DNA of 64,000 bases, from positions 434,001 to 498,000 of the forward strand of contig NZ_PVZG01000002.1 of NCBI RefSeq assembly GCF_003002065.1. Direction: 5' to 3'. Source of the DNA: Pseudosporangium ferrugineum (GTDB lineage Bacteria; Actinomycetota; Actinomycetes; Mycobacteriales; Micromonosporaceae). Numbering within the stretch: position 1 is the stretch's first letter; every line of letters begins with the position of its first letter. Under the pieces are notes generated by a model. That model did not search any database and was not told the origin of the DNA. It saw nothing but the letters and a program-made list of their open reading frames with translations. Both the position numbers and the translations under genes were made by a program. This document shows, in pieces, positions 1 to 9,559 of the stretch.

Positions 1-2
1 CG

Positions 3-374
3 GCCGAGCCCGACGTCTTTCACCTGTGCCACCGGCAGGCCCAGGTCTGCGACACCCACGCGGAACTGCTCGAACCCTTCGCCCGGCGGTACGCCGAGGA
101 GGCGCCCGACGAGCCGGACCGGCTGCACTCCGAGCTGTTCGGCGGCACCCGTACCGGGGGAATCGGCCTGCTGCGCGACCTGCAGGACCTCTACCTGATG
201 GCCGCGGAGTGCGACATCTGCTGGACCGTGGTCGGCCAGGCCGCCCGCGGCGCCCGCGACCGGGAGCTCCAGCGGGTCGTCGGGCGCTGCGAGGGCGAGA
301 CGGCGGTGCAGCTCACGTGGCTGCGTACCCGGATCAAGCAGGCGGCGCCCCAGGCGCTGGTGGTCGCCGGCTGA
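3..374 (+). CDS. C-terminal part of an unidentified helical protein (5' end outside window)
   Basis: The frame is open from the window edge to a TGA at 372-374 and gives 123 residues. The visible part is soluble and predicted helical by eye. It contains two cysteines near the start (HLCHRQAQVC), a CDICW motif in the middle, and ends RIKQAAPQALVVAG. Rows of amphipathic helix with Glu, His and Cys recall ferritin-like or four-helix proteins, but no family could be named. The stop touches the stop of the convergent FN3/RCC1 gene with no gap. The frame is supported by typical third-position G/C bias. Confidence 0.6.
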   Translation, partial: AEPDVFHLCHRQAQVCDTHAELLEPFARRYAEEAPDEPDRLHSELFGGTRTGGIGLLRDLQDLYLMAAECDICWTVVGQAARGARDRELQRVVGRCEGETAVQLTWLRTRIKQAAPQALVVAG

Positions 375-3300
375 TCAGTCGAGCACGTGCTTGCCGGGGT
401 AGCCGAGCACCGGTCCCTCGCCGAACGAGGTCAGCGTCCGCAGGCCCCAGCAGGACACCGCGCCCGAGGTCGTCGCCGCGCAGCTCGCCGTGCCGTTGGT
501 GGCGAACGACGCCGCCGGCAGGATGCCGTTGTTGTCGTAGACCACCTGCGCCACCGGTTCCGCCTCGCGCAGCAGGCCGTTGCCGACCTGCCCGCTCGAC
601 CCGGCGCCGAAGCACCAGCCCTGCGCGTTGGGGCTCTTGACGCAGGTGACGTCGCCCCACGCCACGGCCCGGGAGGCCGACATCTGCGGCACCGCGGTCG
701 GCACGGCGCGGTCCGTACGGTCGCCGAGGCCCAGCTGGCCGGCGTTGTTGGCGCCGAAGCACCACAGGGCCCGGCTCGGCAGCAGCGCGACCGCGCACGT
801 GTGCGCCCGGCCACCGGCCAGGTTGATCACGCCGGCCAGATCCGGGATCTTGCGGGCGCGCGGGCTGGTGCCGGCCACCCCGAGCTGGTTGTCGCCGTTC
901 TCGCCGAAGCACCAGACGGCACCGGAGGCCGGATTGCTGGTCGCGTAGTTCTCCGCGGTGCACGCGTGCCGGTAGCCGACGGCGATCTGGGACAGGCCGC
1001 CCAGCGGCGTGCCGTCGTCGCCGAGCACCTGGGCCGGCGCCGGGTGCGGGTCCGCGCCGGTCAGGTCCGCGCCGAGCAGGTCCGAGCGGCCGAAGCACCA
1101 CAGCGTGCCGTTGCCGCGGCGTGCGCAGGTCACCTTGTCGCCGACCGCGATCTCGCTGGCACCGGCGATCGCCACCTTGGACACGCCCACGGACTCCGCG
1201 GCCGGCTGACCGGCCTGGCCCGCGTCGTTGGCGCCCCAGCAGTACAGCTCGTTGGTGGTGGTCGCGGCGCAGGCGGTCGCGGCGCCGACGGCCACCGTCC
1301 GGGGCACGACGCCCGCGGGCAGCTCCACCTGCACCGGGCCCGGCCTGGGCACGCCCGGCTGCCCGCCGGCGGCGCCGAGGCGGTTGCGGCCCCAGCACCA
1401 CACGGCGTTGTCGCGGACGACGCAGCTCGCGTCCGTACCCATGGCGATCTTCGTGGTGCCGGCGAGGCCGACGATCGGGGCGCTGGGCTGCGACATCCGG
1501 CCGTCGTCGCCGGTGCCGTGCTGGCCGGCGCCGTCGTCGCCGAAGCACCACAGCGAGCCGTCGCGGGTCAGGGCGCAGGTCGTGGCTCCGGCCCCGGCGG
1601 CGACCGCGGTGGCGTCGTCGAGATTCAGCACCGCGACCGGTTCCGTACGGTCCACGCCCGCGCCGTCCCCGAGCTGGCCCGCGCCGCCCGCGCCGAAGCA
1701 GCGGGCCTCGCCGGACAGCAGGCTCACGCAGGTGTAGCGGTGCCCCGCGCTGACCCCGGTGGCCGCGGGCACGTCCACGGTCCCCGGGCCGGTGCCGGCG
1801 TGCCCGAGCTGACCGGCGTCGCCGGCGCCGAAGCAGGACACCGCGGCGCCGAGCAGGACGCAGGTGTGGTCGGTGCCGGCGGAGACCGCGGTGACGCCGG
1901 TGAGGCCGTCGACCCGGGCCGGCGCCCGCTCCGCCGAGGGCGAGCCGGAGCGCTGGCCGGCGTCGTCGGCGCCCCAGCAGGCGACCGTGGCGTCGGCGAG
2001 CAGGGCGCACGCGTGGTGACCGCCGACGGCGACGTCGGTGGCGGCGGCGGGCAGCGTCACCCGGACCGGCACGCCGCCGGTCGGGGCGCCGCCGAGCTGG
2101 CCGTCGGTGCCGTCGCCGAGGCACCACACCTCGCCGGCGGTGACGGCGCAGGTGGTCGCGCCGCCCGCGCCGACGGCGGTGACGCCGGCCAGGCCGCCGA
2201 CCCGCTCCGCGCGGGCGGTGCTGCCCGGGTCGCCGAGGACCGCGCCCCAGCACCACAGGTCGCCGGTGCCGTCGACGGCGCAGGCGTGCCGGGAGCCCGC
2301 GGCCACCCGGGTGACGCCGGCCGGGCCGGCCACGACGACGGGACCGCTCGCCGCGGCGACGGTCGAGCCGTCACCGAGCTGGCGGCTGTCGTTGCCGCCC
2401 CAGCAGCGGGCGGTGCCGTCGATGTGCACGCCGCAGGCGAACGCGCCGCCGACGGCGATCGCGCGCCACGGGGCCCGCGGCACCACCACGGCGATGGGCG
2501 ACAGGGGGGACGTCGTGCCGTCGGCGTACACGGACTGCACCTGGAAGCGGTACGGCGTCCCGTCGGTCAGCTCGCGGGCGGTCAGCTCCGGGCGTACGGT
2601 CGTGGCGATCTCCACCCCGTCGCGCAGCACCCGCCAGCTCGCGGCGACCTTGCCCGGCGCCGGCGTGAAGTGCAGCAGGGCCTCCTCGTGCCGCTCCTCG
2701 GCGGTGACCGCGGGAGCCTGCACGGGCGGCGCGGCCGGGGTCGCGGTGACGGCGCCCGAGGGTCCGGACTCGTTGCCCCGCGAGTCGAGCGCGGTGACCG
2801 TGTAGCGGTAGGTGGTGCCGTTGTCGAGGGCGCCGTCGCGGACCGGCGGGCCGTCCACCTCGGTGAACCGGGTCCCGTCGCGGAACACGCGGTAGCGGGC
2901 CGGCGCCTGCGCGGGCACCGTCCAGGTCAGCGTGACCTCGGTGTTGCCGGCGACCGCCTGCAGGCCGGTCGGGGCGGACGGGGGGACGACCCGCGGCGTC
3001 GCGGTCGCCTCGGCGGACGGCGGCGACTGCCGGCCGTCGGCGCCGACGGCGATGAGGGCGTACCGGTAGGTGATGCCGTTCGCGGCCGACGTGTCGACGA
3101 AGCCGGTCCGGGTCAGCAGGCCGCCGAGGACGACCCCGTCGCGCCGCAGCAGCCACCGGCCGGTGCCGCCGGCGGGCCACGTCAGGGTCACCTTGTCGTC
3201 GCCCGCGGCGGCGGTCGGGGCGGCCGGCGGCAGCGGATCCGGGGAGGGGACCGCGGCCACCGCGACGCTGCCCGGCCCGGCGACCTGATTGGCGTTGTAC

Positions 3301-4382
3301 GGCCGCAGGCTGTACGCGTACCGGGTGCCGTTGACCAGCCCCGAGTCCACGTACGTCACCGCGGCACCGGGCACGTCGGCGATCTTGAGGCCGTCGCGGA
3401 ACAGCTCGTAGGCGGCCACCGGGTTCACCGGCGCCGGCCAGGACAGCTCCACCGCGCCGTCGCCGGCGCGCGCGCTCACCGGCCCGGGAACGGACGGCAC
3501 GGCGTAGGGCGTGGCGGCCTTGGCCGGGGAGAAGGCGGACACCTGCCCGGAGACGACGACCTTCACCTGGTAGCGGTACGCGGCGGCGTTCGGCAGGCCG
3601 GCGTCGGTGTACGCGGTCGCCGGCGCCTCGACGGTCTTGATCTGCTTCGCGTTGCGGAAGAGCAGGTAGCGCTGGGCGCCGGCGACCGGAAGCCAGGTCA
3701 GGGCGACCCGCGCGTCGCTCGCCACGGCGGTGAGGCCGAAGGCGCTGCGCTGCTCGGCGGCGGTGGGCACGGCGGTGAGGCGAGCCGGCACGGAGGCGGT
3801 GCCGTTGCGGTTGACGGCCTCGACGTTGAGCGCGTACGAGCGGTCGTTGGTGAGCCCGGTGACCACCAGCAGCCCGTCGGCGGCCGGTACGGCGGCCTTG
3901 CGGGAACCGTTGACCACCGCCCGTACGGTCGCGGCCAGCGTGTTCGCCGGCCGGTTCCACGTGACGGTGACCTGGCGGTTCTGGTGGCGGATCGCGACCC
4001 CGGTCAGCCCCGGCGGTGCCGCCAGCGGCGTGACGGTGCGGACGGCGCTGTTCTTCGACCGGCGCCCCTTCGCGTCGACGCTGCGCAGGACGTACTTGTA
4101 CGTGAGGCCGTTGCGCACCACGGCCGAGGACCAGCGGGTGCCGCGGACCTTCTGCGCGACGACGACGCCGTTGCGCAGGACGTCGACGCCGGTCGAGCCG
4201 CGGGCCGCCGTCCAGGACAGGCTGACCTTGCCGTTGCCGGCGACGGCCTTGAACGCCGACGGCGGCGCGACGCGGGTGGCCGCCGCGGCCGTGGTCGCGC
4301 CCACGACCCCGAGCCCCAGGGCGACGAGGAGGACGGCGAGCAGGGACAGCGGGCGCCGGAGCGCGTACGTGATCAGTGACAT
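375..4382 (-). CDS. Secreted fibronectin type III / RCC1-repeat protein
   Basis: A 1335-residue secreted protein. Residues 1-35 form a signal peptide (Arg-Arg, a long hydrophobic stretch, then TAAAA). Residues about 36-635 hold about seven fibronectin type III modules, each starting with a pattern like VAGNGKVSLSW and containing a TYKYVLRSVD-type strand. Residues about 637-1335 are about fourteen RCC1/BLIP-II-like beta-propeller blades with the signature CAV...WCWG and GQLG; nearly every blade carries two cysteines. The long open frame extends upstream, but the ATG at 4382 precedes the signal peptide and overlaps the phosphatase gene end by 10 nt, which suggests translational coupling. The role is probably binding of a surface glycan or protein ligand; no catalytic motif is visible. 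Confidence 0.9.
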   Translation of the reverse strand: MSLITYALRRPLSLLAVLLVALGLGVVGATTAAAATRVAPPSAFKAVAGNGKVSLSWTAARGSTGVDVLRNGVVVAQKVRGTRWSSAVVRNGLTYKYVLRSVDAKGRRSKNSAVRTVTPLAAPPGLTGVAIRHQNRQVTVTWNRPANTLAATVRAVVNGSRKAAVPAADGLLVVTGLTNDRSYALNVEAVNRNGTASVPARLTAVPTAAEQRSAFGLTAVASDARVALTWLPVAGAQRYLLFRNAKQIKTVEAPATAYTDAGLPNAAAYRYQVKVVVSGQVSAFSPAKAATPYAVPSVPGPVSARAGDGAVELSWPAPVNPVAAYELFRDGLKIADVPGAAVTYVDSGLVNGTRYAYSLRPYNANQVAGPGSVAVAAVPSPDPLPPAAPTAAAGDDKVTLTWPAGGTGRWLLRRDGVVLGGLLTRTGFVDTSAANGITYRYALIAVGADGRQSPPSAEATATPRVVPPSAPTGLQAVAGNTEVTLTWTVPAQAPARYRVFRDGTRFTEVDGPPVRDGALDNGTTYRYTVTALDSRGNESGPSGAVTATPAAPPVQAPAVTAEERHEEALLHFTPAPGKVAASWRVLRDGVEIATTVRPELTARELTDGTPYRFQVQSVYADGTTSPLSPIAVVVPRAPWRAIAVGGAFACGVHIDGTARCWGGNDSRQLGDGSTVAAASGPVVVAGPAGVTRVAAGSRHACAVDGTGDLWCWGAVLGDPGSTARAERVGGLAGVTAVGAGGATTCAVTAGEVWCLGDGTDGQLGGAPTGGVPVRVTLPAAATDVAVGGHHACALLADATVACWGADDAGQRSGSPSAERAPARVDGLTGVTAVSAGTDHTCVLLGAAVSCFGAGDAGQLGHAGTGPGTVDVPAATGVSAGHRYTCVSLLSGEARCFGAGGAGQLGDGAGVDRTEPVAVLNLDDATAVAAGAGATTCALTRDGSLWCFGDDGAGQHGTGDDGRMSQPSAPIVGLAGTTKIAMGTDASCVVRDNAVWCWGRNRLGAAGGQPGVPRPGPVQVELPAGVVPRTVAVGAATACAATTTNELYCWGANDAGQAGQPAAESVGVSKVAIAGASEIAVGDKVTCARRGNGTLWCFGRSDLLGADLTGADPHPAPAQVLGDDGTPLGGLSQIAVGYRHACTAENYATSNPASGAVWCFGENGDNQLGVAGTSPRARKIPDLAGVINLAGGRAHTCAVALLPSRALWCFGANNAGQLGLGDRTDRAVPTAVPQMSASRAVAWGDVTCVKSPNAQGWCFGAGSSGQVGNGLLREAEPVAQVVYDNNGILPAASFATNGTASCAATTSGAVSCWGLRTLTSFGEGPVLGYPGKHVLD

Positions 4383-5458
4383 GTGCCCACACCGGCGTCG
4401 GAGTAGCTGATCGGGGCGGGGGCGGCCTGGCTGAAGCTCCACTCGTACCGGCCGTCGCCGAGGCGCAGGAACAGCATGCCGAAGAGCGCGATCGCGCTGC
4501 CGGCGTAGCTGGTCTCGACCGAACCCGCGAGGTCGGGACGCTGGGCGTCGGTGGCCACCGAGTAGTTGTTGGCGCCGCCGGTGCCGACGATGAACGTGCG
4601 CATGCCCTCCGCCTCGGGGACCACGACCGGCGGGGCCATCGTGGTGGAGCTGGTGGCGGTGGCCCGCCCCAGCGGCGCGAACCGCTGGTAGTTGTGGTCG
4701 TGGCTGGTGAGGATCACGTCGGCGCCCGCGTCGAGCAGGGTGTTCCAGACCGGGGTCATGGGCGCGTACGCGCCGTGCGCGCCGGCCGACCACAGCGGGT
4801 GGTGCCAGTACGCGAGCGTGCACGAGGCCGGATTCGCGGCGAGGTCGGCCTTCAGCCACCGCAGCAGCGCGCTGTTGTCGTCGCAGGGCGTCCCGGGGCT
4901 GCACAGGACCGAGTTGATGGCGATCAGGTGCCACTTGCCGACGTTGTAGCTGTACGTCCCCGGCACCTGGTACGAGTTCTTCTCCTGCGCCACGACCCCG
5001 AAGTAGTCGTAGTAGCCCGCGCCGTTCGCCGTCTTGTACTCGTGGTTGCCCGGCACCGGCCTGGTGATCGCCTTGTAGCCGCCGAAGAACTGGTCGTACA
5101 CGTTGGCGAACTCGTCGTGCGTGCCGTTCTCGTACTGCAGGTCGCCCAGCGGCAGGAACGCGGCCAGGCGCTGCCCGGCGAGCAGGTCCGCGACGTTGTT
5201 CTCCTTGCAGCCGGCCGTGCTGCCCTCGCCGCCGCGGTACACGGGGTTCGTCGGCGCGCACGCGATGTCCCCGACGGCGGCGATGAGCTCGCCCTCGCCG
5301 TCGGCGAGCTGCTGCGGCGCGGCCGTACGGGCGGGACGGCCGGCGCCGGCCATGCCACCGGCCGCGGCGAAGGCGCCGGCCGGGAGCAGCACGACGACCA
5401 GCAGCCCGAGCAGGAAGCTCGTGCGGCCGCGGGGACGGGAGACGGGTCCGGACTTCAC
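4373..5458 (-). CDS. Secreted metallophosphoesterase (purple acid phosphatase-like)
   Basis: A 361-residue exported calcineurin-like phosphoesterase. Residues 5-33 are a signal sequence (RPRGRTSF then a hydrophobic core ending AGAFAA). The metal-binding motifs are complete and in order: VGDIA, LGDLQYE, PGNHEYK, the YWHHPLW histidine pair and SHDHNYQR. Substrate is unknown; such enzymes hydrolyse phosphomonoesters or diesters outside the cell. The chosen GTG at 5458 (K-S-G-P follows) is the last start before the signal peptide. The gene overlaps the FN3/RCC1 gene by 10 nt, so the two exported proteins are made together, and it diverges from the MFS gene across about 100 nt. Confidence 0.9.
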   Translation of the reverse strand: MKSGPVSRPRGRTSFLLGLLVVVLLPAGAFAAAGGMAGAGRPARTAAPQQLADGEGELIAAVGDIACAPTNPVYRGGEGSTAGCKENNVADLLAGQRLAAFLPLGDLQYENGTHDEFANVYDQFFGGYKAITRPVPGNHEYKTANGAGYYDYFGVVAQEKNSYQVPGTYSYNVGKWHLIAINSVLCSPGTPCDDNSALLRWLKADLAANPASCTLAYWHHPLWSAGAHGAYAPMTPVWNTLLDAGADVILTSHDHNYQRFAPLGRATATSSTTMAPPVVVPEAEGMRTFIVGTGGANNYSVATDAQRPDLAGSVETSYAGSAIALFGMLFLRLGDGRYEWSFSQAAPAPISYSDAGVGTCH

Positions 5459-5560
5459 CGGACCACAGTGCCGGTCCCGGGGCGCCCGGCGCGGTGCCCC
5501 ACGGTTGCGAACCGGGAGTTCCGGCCGTTCCGGCGCCGCCGAGCTGCGACAGTGGGCAGA

Positions 5561-6802
5561 GTGTACGTGTCGCTGCGGGACCGGCCCGCCGGAGACGCCG
5601 GTGACACCCCCGGCCCCGGCGCCGTCCGCCGCCGGGTCGCCTCGACCGTGGTGCTGCTCGGCCTCGTCAGCATGTTCACCGACGTCTCCTCGGAGATGGT
5701 CGCCGCCGTCCTCCCGCTGTACCTGACCGCCGAGCTGGGCCTCGGCTACGTGGCGTACGGCTTCCTCGACGGCGCCTACCAGGGCGTCAGCGCGCTGGTA
5801 CGGATGCTCGGCGGCTACGCCAGCGACCGCACCGGCGCCGCCAAGTGGATCGCAGTCCTCGGGTACGGCGTCTCGGCGGTGAGCCGGCTGGCGATGCTCC
5901 CCGCACACGCCTTCCTCGCGATCACCGCCGTGGTGACCGCGGACCGGCTCGGCAAGGGCCTGCGCACCGCGCCCCGCGACGCCATGATCGCCGCCGCGTC
6001 CCGCCGGGAGGACCTGGGCCGCGCCTTCGGCGTGCACCGGGCGCTGGACACCGTCGGGGCGGCACTCGGGCCGCTGGTCGCGTTCGGCCTGCTCGCCGCG
6101 GTCCCGGGCGGCTACGACTCGGTCTTCGTGGTGTCCTTCGCGGTCGCGGCGATCGGCGTCGCCCTTCTCGTGCTGTTCGTGCCCGCCCGCCGGGCCCTGC
6201 CGGCGGCGCGGCTGCGCGCCCGCGGGATCCTGCGGGAACTGACCGGCCGCCGGCTGCGCCGCCCGGTCGTCGCCTGCGCCCTGCTCGGCGCCGTGACCGT
6301 CGGCGACGGCTTCCTCTACCTGTCGCTGCAACAGCGCACCGACCTCGACGCCACCTTCTTCCCGCTCCTGTACGTCGGCACGAACACCGTCTACCTGCTG
6401 CTGGCGGTGCCCCTGGGCCATCTCGCGGACCGCCTCGGCCGGGCCCGGGTGCTCGTCGGCGGGCACGTGGCGCTGCTCGCCGCGTACCTCGTCGCGGGCG
6501 GTCCGGTGCCCGGCGTGGCCGCGGTCGTCGCGACGCTGGTGCTGCTGGGTGGCTTCTACGCCGCCACGGACGGGGTCCTGCCCGCGCTGGTCAGCCCGCT
6601 GGTCGCCGACGAGGCCCGGGCCAGCGGGATCGCCGCCGCGCAGACGGCCGTGGTGGTGGCCCGCTTCGCGTCGTCGGTGGCCTTCGGCGCGCTGTGGGCG
6701 GTCAGCGGCCCCGGCACCGGGCTCGTCGTCTTCGCGGCGCTGCTCGGCGTCGTGCTGCCCGCCGCCGCCTGGCTGCTGCGGAGCGCGGAGGCCGGGAGAT
6801 GA
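5561..6802 (+). CDS. Major facilitator superfamily transporter
   Basis: A 413-residue polytopic membrane protein with about 12 hydrophobic segments. After a short cytosolic N-terminus come FTDVSSEMVAAVLPLY in helix 1, the cytoplasmic loop GGYASDRTGAAKW (the MFS motif A position) and DRLGKGLRTAPRDAMI after helix 4, which is typical of a clade of uncharacterised actinobacterial exporters. The ligand cannot be read from sequence. GTG codons at 5552, 5561 and 5567 are all possible; 5561 was chosen because it follows a purine-rich ggcaga. The stop overlaps the start of the TolB-like gene by four bases (ATGA), so the two genes form an operon. Confidence 0.85.
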   Translation: MYVSLRDRPAGDAGDTPGPGAVRRRVASTVVLLGLVSMFTDVSSEMVAAVLPLYLTAELGLGYVAYGFLDGAYQGVSALVRMLGGYASDRTGAAKWIAVLGYGVSAVSRLAMLPAHAFLAITAVVTADRLGKGLRTAPRDAMIAAASRREDLGRAFGVHRALDTVGAALGPLVAFGLLAAVPGGYDSVFVVSFAVAAIGVALLVLFVPARRALPAARLRARGILRELTGRRLRRPVVACALLGAVTVGDGFLYLSLQQRTDLDATFFPLLYVGTNTVYLLLAVPLGHLADRLGRARVLVGGHVALLAAYLVAGGPVPGVAAVVATLVLLGGFYAATDGVLPALVSPLVADEARASGIAAAQTAVVVARFASSVAFGALWAVSGPGTGLVVFAALLGVVLPAAAWLLRSAEAGR

Positions 6803-7842
6803 CCGCCGACCCGGCCCGCAGCCGCCGGGTGCGCGCCTTCGTGTTCCTCGCGGTCATGCTGCTCGCCGTCGGCGGTTCGGTGGCGTACGTGGCCCGGGCG
6901 TACGGCGACCGCGTCCGCGCCTCGTCCGGGCCGGACCGGGCCGACACCGCGGCCGACCTGGCCGCCGTCACGGCGAGGCCGCACGTGGTGTTCCGCAGCA
7001 CCGCCCCGGGACCGGCCGAGGGCCACGTCGCGGCGGTGCCGGTGGACGCGGCGGGCGGGCCCCGGGCCGTCACCCCGGCCGTCTGCGACCGCGTGTACGC
7101 GACCCGCGCGCACGCCGTCTGCCTCGCCGCCGAGGCCACCTTGAACGCCCGCACCTACCGGGTACGCGTGCTCGACCCCGGCTGGACCTCCGGCCACGAC
7201 CTGTTCCGGACGCCGGGGCTGTCGAGCCGCACCCGCCTCTCGCCGAGCGGCGCCCTGGTCGCCACGACGGCGTTCGTCTACGGCGACTCGTACAACAGCC
7301 CCGGCAAGTTCTCCACCCGCACGACGATCACGCCGGTCGGCGACACCCGCGCCGGCACCGACCTCGAGAACTACACCCTGACCATCGACGGCCGGGTGAC
7401 CCGCAACCCCGACCGCAACTTCTGGGGCGTCACCTTCGCCGACGACGAGACCTTCTACGCGACGGCCGCCACCGGCCGGCACACGTACCTCGTCCGCGGC
7501 AGCGTCCGGGCCCGCACCCTGACCGCCCTGCGCCGGGACGTGGAATGCCCCTCCCTCTCCCCGGACGGCACCCGCATCGCCTTCAAGAAGCACGGCACCC
7601 TCGCCGACGGCGAATGGCGCCTCGCCGTCTACGACCTCCGCACCACCCGAGAAACCCTCACCGCCGAAACCCGCAGCGTCGACGACCAGGCCGAATGGCT
7701 CGACGACACCCACCTCCTGTACGGCCTGCGCACCGGCCCGGTGAAGTCCGGCACCACCGACATCTGGACGGTCGACGCCTCGGGCGGCGGCACCCCCCGC
7801 ATCTTCATCCCCCAGGGCTGGTCCCCCTCCGTCATCCGCTGA
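6799..7842 (+). CDS. Membrane-anchored TolB-like beta-propeller protein
   Basis: A 347-residue protein with one N-terminal hydrophobic segment (about residues 10-32, an uncleaved anchor or signal) and an extracytoplasmic part with TolB/WD40-type strands. Examples are SPSGALVATTAFV, SPDGTRIAFKKHG and DIWTVDASGGG, each matching the LSPDGxxIAF pattern of propeller blades. It starts with the ATGA overlap behind the MFS gene and probably works with that exporter, although the partner is unknown. A second TolB-like protein lies at 62259-63335, so this fold occurs twice in the window. No enzymatic residues are apparent. Confidence 0.8.
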   Translation: MTADPARSRRVRAFVFLAVMLLAVGGSVAYVARAYGDRVRASSGPDRADTAADLAAVTARPHVVFRSTAPGPAEGHVAAVPVDAAGGPRAVTPAVCDRVYATRAHAVCLAAEATLNARTYRVRVLDPGWTSGHDLFRTPGLSSRTRLSPSGALVATTAFVYGDSYNSPGKFSTRTTITPVGDTRAGTDLENYTLTIDGRVTRNPDRNFWGVTFADDETFYATAATGRHTYLVRGSVRARTLTALRRDVECPSLSPDGTRIAFKKHGTLADGEWRLAVYDLRTTRETLTAETRSVDDQAEWLDDTHLLYGLRTGPVKSGTTDIWTVDASGGGTPRIFIPQGWSPSVIR

Positions 7843-7873
7843 CCCGCCGCGGGTTGCCGGGGGCGGGCAGAAT

Positions 7874-8470
7874 GTGCCGGTGATCGGACCCCGGGCCCCT
7901 CGACTCGCCGTGCCGCTCGCGCTCGGGGTGCTCCTGGCCGGCTGCGGCCCGCCGCCGGTCTCGGCCGGCACGCAGCCGCCCGCGCCCGTCTCCCCGGCGC
8001 CCGCGCCGTCGGCGCCGGCGGGCCGGGGGTGTCCGGAGGAGGGCGTGCGGGTCGAGGTGGGGCAGGGGGATGCCGCGTCGGGGCTGCGGGTGCTCGGGCT
8101 CTCGCTGGTGAACTGTGGGTCCCGGGCGTACCGGGTGAAGGGTTATCCGGGCCTGCGCGCGCTCGGCGCGGACCGCAACGCGCTCGGGGTGCGGGTCCTG
8201 CACGGGGCCGCGACGATCGCCGGGAGCGGTCTGCCGGGGGACGGGCCGCCCGGGCCGGTGGTGCTGGAGCCGAGGGAGCGGGCCGGCGCGACCCTGGCGT
8301 GGCGCAACACGTACGACGACCTCCGGGAGCCGCCGGTGACCGTGCGGTTCCTCGAGGTCGCTCCGGTGGCCGGCCGGCCCGTTCAGGTCGTCGAGCCGGA
8401 GCACGGGCTGGATCTGGGCAGCACCGGGCGGATCGCGGTCAGCGCGTGGAGTCCGCGGCCGGCCGGGTGA
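7874..8470 (+). CDS. DUF4232-type lipoprotein
   Basis: A 198-residue predicted lipoprotein. The signal sequence ends in a lipobox LLAGC at about residue 24, followed by a Pro/Ala-rich linker and a beta-rich domain of about 130 residues with the C...NCGSRAYRVKGYP pattern seen in DUF4232 proteins of Streptomyces and relatives. Their function is unknown; a role at the outer face of the membrane is likely. GTG codons at 7874 and 7880 are both possible; the first was used. A 6-bp GC stem (7843-7848 with 7862-7867) sits just upstream, after the TolB-like gene. The 3' end overlaps the convergent monooxygenase gene by 32 nt. Confidence 0.75.
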   Translation: MPVIGPRAPRLAVPLALGVLLAGCGPPPVSAGTQPPAPVSPAPAPSAPAGRGCPEEGVRVEVGQGDAASGLRVLGLSLVNCGSRAYRVKGYPGLRALGADRNALGVRVLHGAATIAGSGLPGDGPPGPVVLEPRERAGATLAWRNTYDDLREPPVTVRFLEVAPVAGRPVQVVEPEHGLDLGSTGRIAVSAWSPRPAG

Positions 8471-9548
8471 AGAAGCGGGTGATGTCCCCGGCGGCGGTGG
8501 GGGACAGCATCATCGCCTGGACGCGGGCGGACATCTCGGCGATCGGCCCGATCCTGGCGAACATCGCCTCCTCGTACGCCGGGATCGCAGTGCCGGGGTC
8601 GGCGGCCAGCCGCGCGGCGAGTTCGGCGGCGTCGAGCATGGCCTGGTTGGCGCCCTCGCCGACCGGCGGCATGAGGTGCGCGGCATCGCCGAGGAGGGTG
8701 AGGTCCGGGCGGCCGGCCCAGCGGGTGCCGGCGGGCATCGCCTGGATCGGGCGCGGCGCCGGCGGGGTGTCGGCGGCCTCGATGAGGGCCGTGAGGCGCG
8801 GGTCCCAGCCGGCGAACAGGTCCAGCAGGGCGTCCCTGCTGCGGTAGGTCCCGATCGGGGTGCCGTCCGGGCGCAGGGTGATGCCGACGCGCAGGCTGCC
8901 GTCGCCGGTGCGTTGCGCCGCCAGGACCCGGTTCACCCCGACGCACCACAGGTTGCCGGGGCCGACCAGCGCGGCCAGGCCGGGGTGGCGCCGGTCGGCG
9001 TCCCGGACGGTCAGCTCCACGAGGGTGGCCACGGGGATCAGGTCGGCCTCCATCAGCAGCGGCCGGACGGCCGAGCGGGCGCCGTCCGCGCCGACGAGGA
9101 GGTCGCAGTCGGCCCGGTGGCCGCCGTCGAACGTCAGCGCCCAGCCGCCGCCGGGCCGCGGGGCCGCCGCGGTGAGCCGGTGCCCCCAGGCGACCGTGCC
9201 GCCGGGGAGGGAGTCGAGCAGCAGGTCGCGCAGCACGGTCCGGTCGATCTCGGGCCGGCCGGCGAACGAGCCGGGTTCCGGCGTGTGGTGCACGAGGGTG
9301 CGGCCGGCCGGGTCGAGGATGCGATGCTCCTCGCCCCCGGGCCGGGCCCAGGAGCGGAACCCGTCGGTGAGGCCGGCCTCGGCCAGGGCCCGCTGGCCCG
9401 ATTCCGGGTGCAGGTCGAGCATGCCGCCCTGCGGGCGCGCGGACCGGTGCGGCTCCCGCTCGTACACGACCGCCTCGATGCCGTGCCGGTGCAGGATCCT
9501 GGCCAGGGTCAGGCCGCCGAGCCCGCCGCCGGCGATCGCGATTCTCAT
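8439..9548 (-). CDS. FAD-dependent monooxygenase (Tet(X)/PHBH-like)
   Basis: A 369-residue flavoprotein hydroxylase. The N-terminal Rossmann motif IAGGGLGGLTLARIL is followed by an acidic YERE strand end. The LVGADGARSAVR (DG motif) and LLGDAAHLMPPVGEGANQAM (GD motif) segments bind FAD. Length and order match group A monooxygenases such as the tetracycline-modifying Tet(X) type. The substrate is an unknown small aromatic or polyketide. The ATG at 9548 has a strong purine-rich ribosome binding site (gggagcggga). The gene diverges from a TetR regulator and shares with it a 37-bp inverted repeat, so it is probably the regulator's target. Confidence 0.9.
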   Translation of the reverse strand: MRIAIAGGGLGGLTLARILHRHGIEAVVYEREPHRSARPQGGMLDLHPESGQRALAEAGLTDGFRSWARPGGEEHRILDPAGRTLVHHTPEPGSFAGRPEIDRTVLRDLLLDSLPGGTVAWGHRLTAAAPRPGGGWALTFDGGHRADCDLLVGADGARSAVRPLLMEADLIPVATLVELTVRDADRRHPGLAALVGPGNLWCVGVNRVLAAQRTGDGSLRVGITLRPDGTPIGTYRSRDALLDLFAGWDPRLTALIEAADTPPAPRPIQAMPAGTRWAGRPDLTLLGDAAHLMPPVGEGANQAMLDAAELAARLAADPGTAIPAYEEAMFARIGPIAEMSARVQAMMLSPTAAGDITRFFTRPAADSTR

Positions 9549-9559
9549 TCCCGCTCCCT

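Noticed and set aside
334..4379. Long plus-strand and alternative minus-strand frames across the FN3/RCC1 gene
   Set aside because: They are Arg/Ala/Gly-rich shadow frames caused by GC bias; the chosen frame alone has signal peptide, FN3 and RCC1 motifs.
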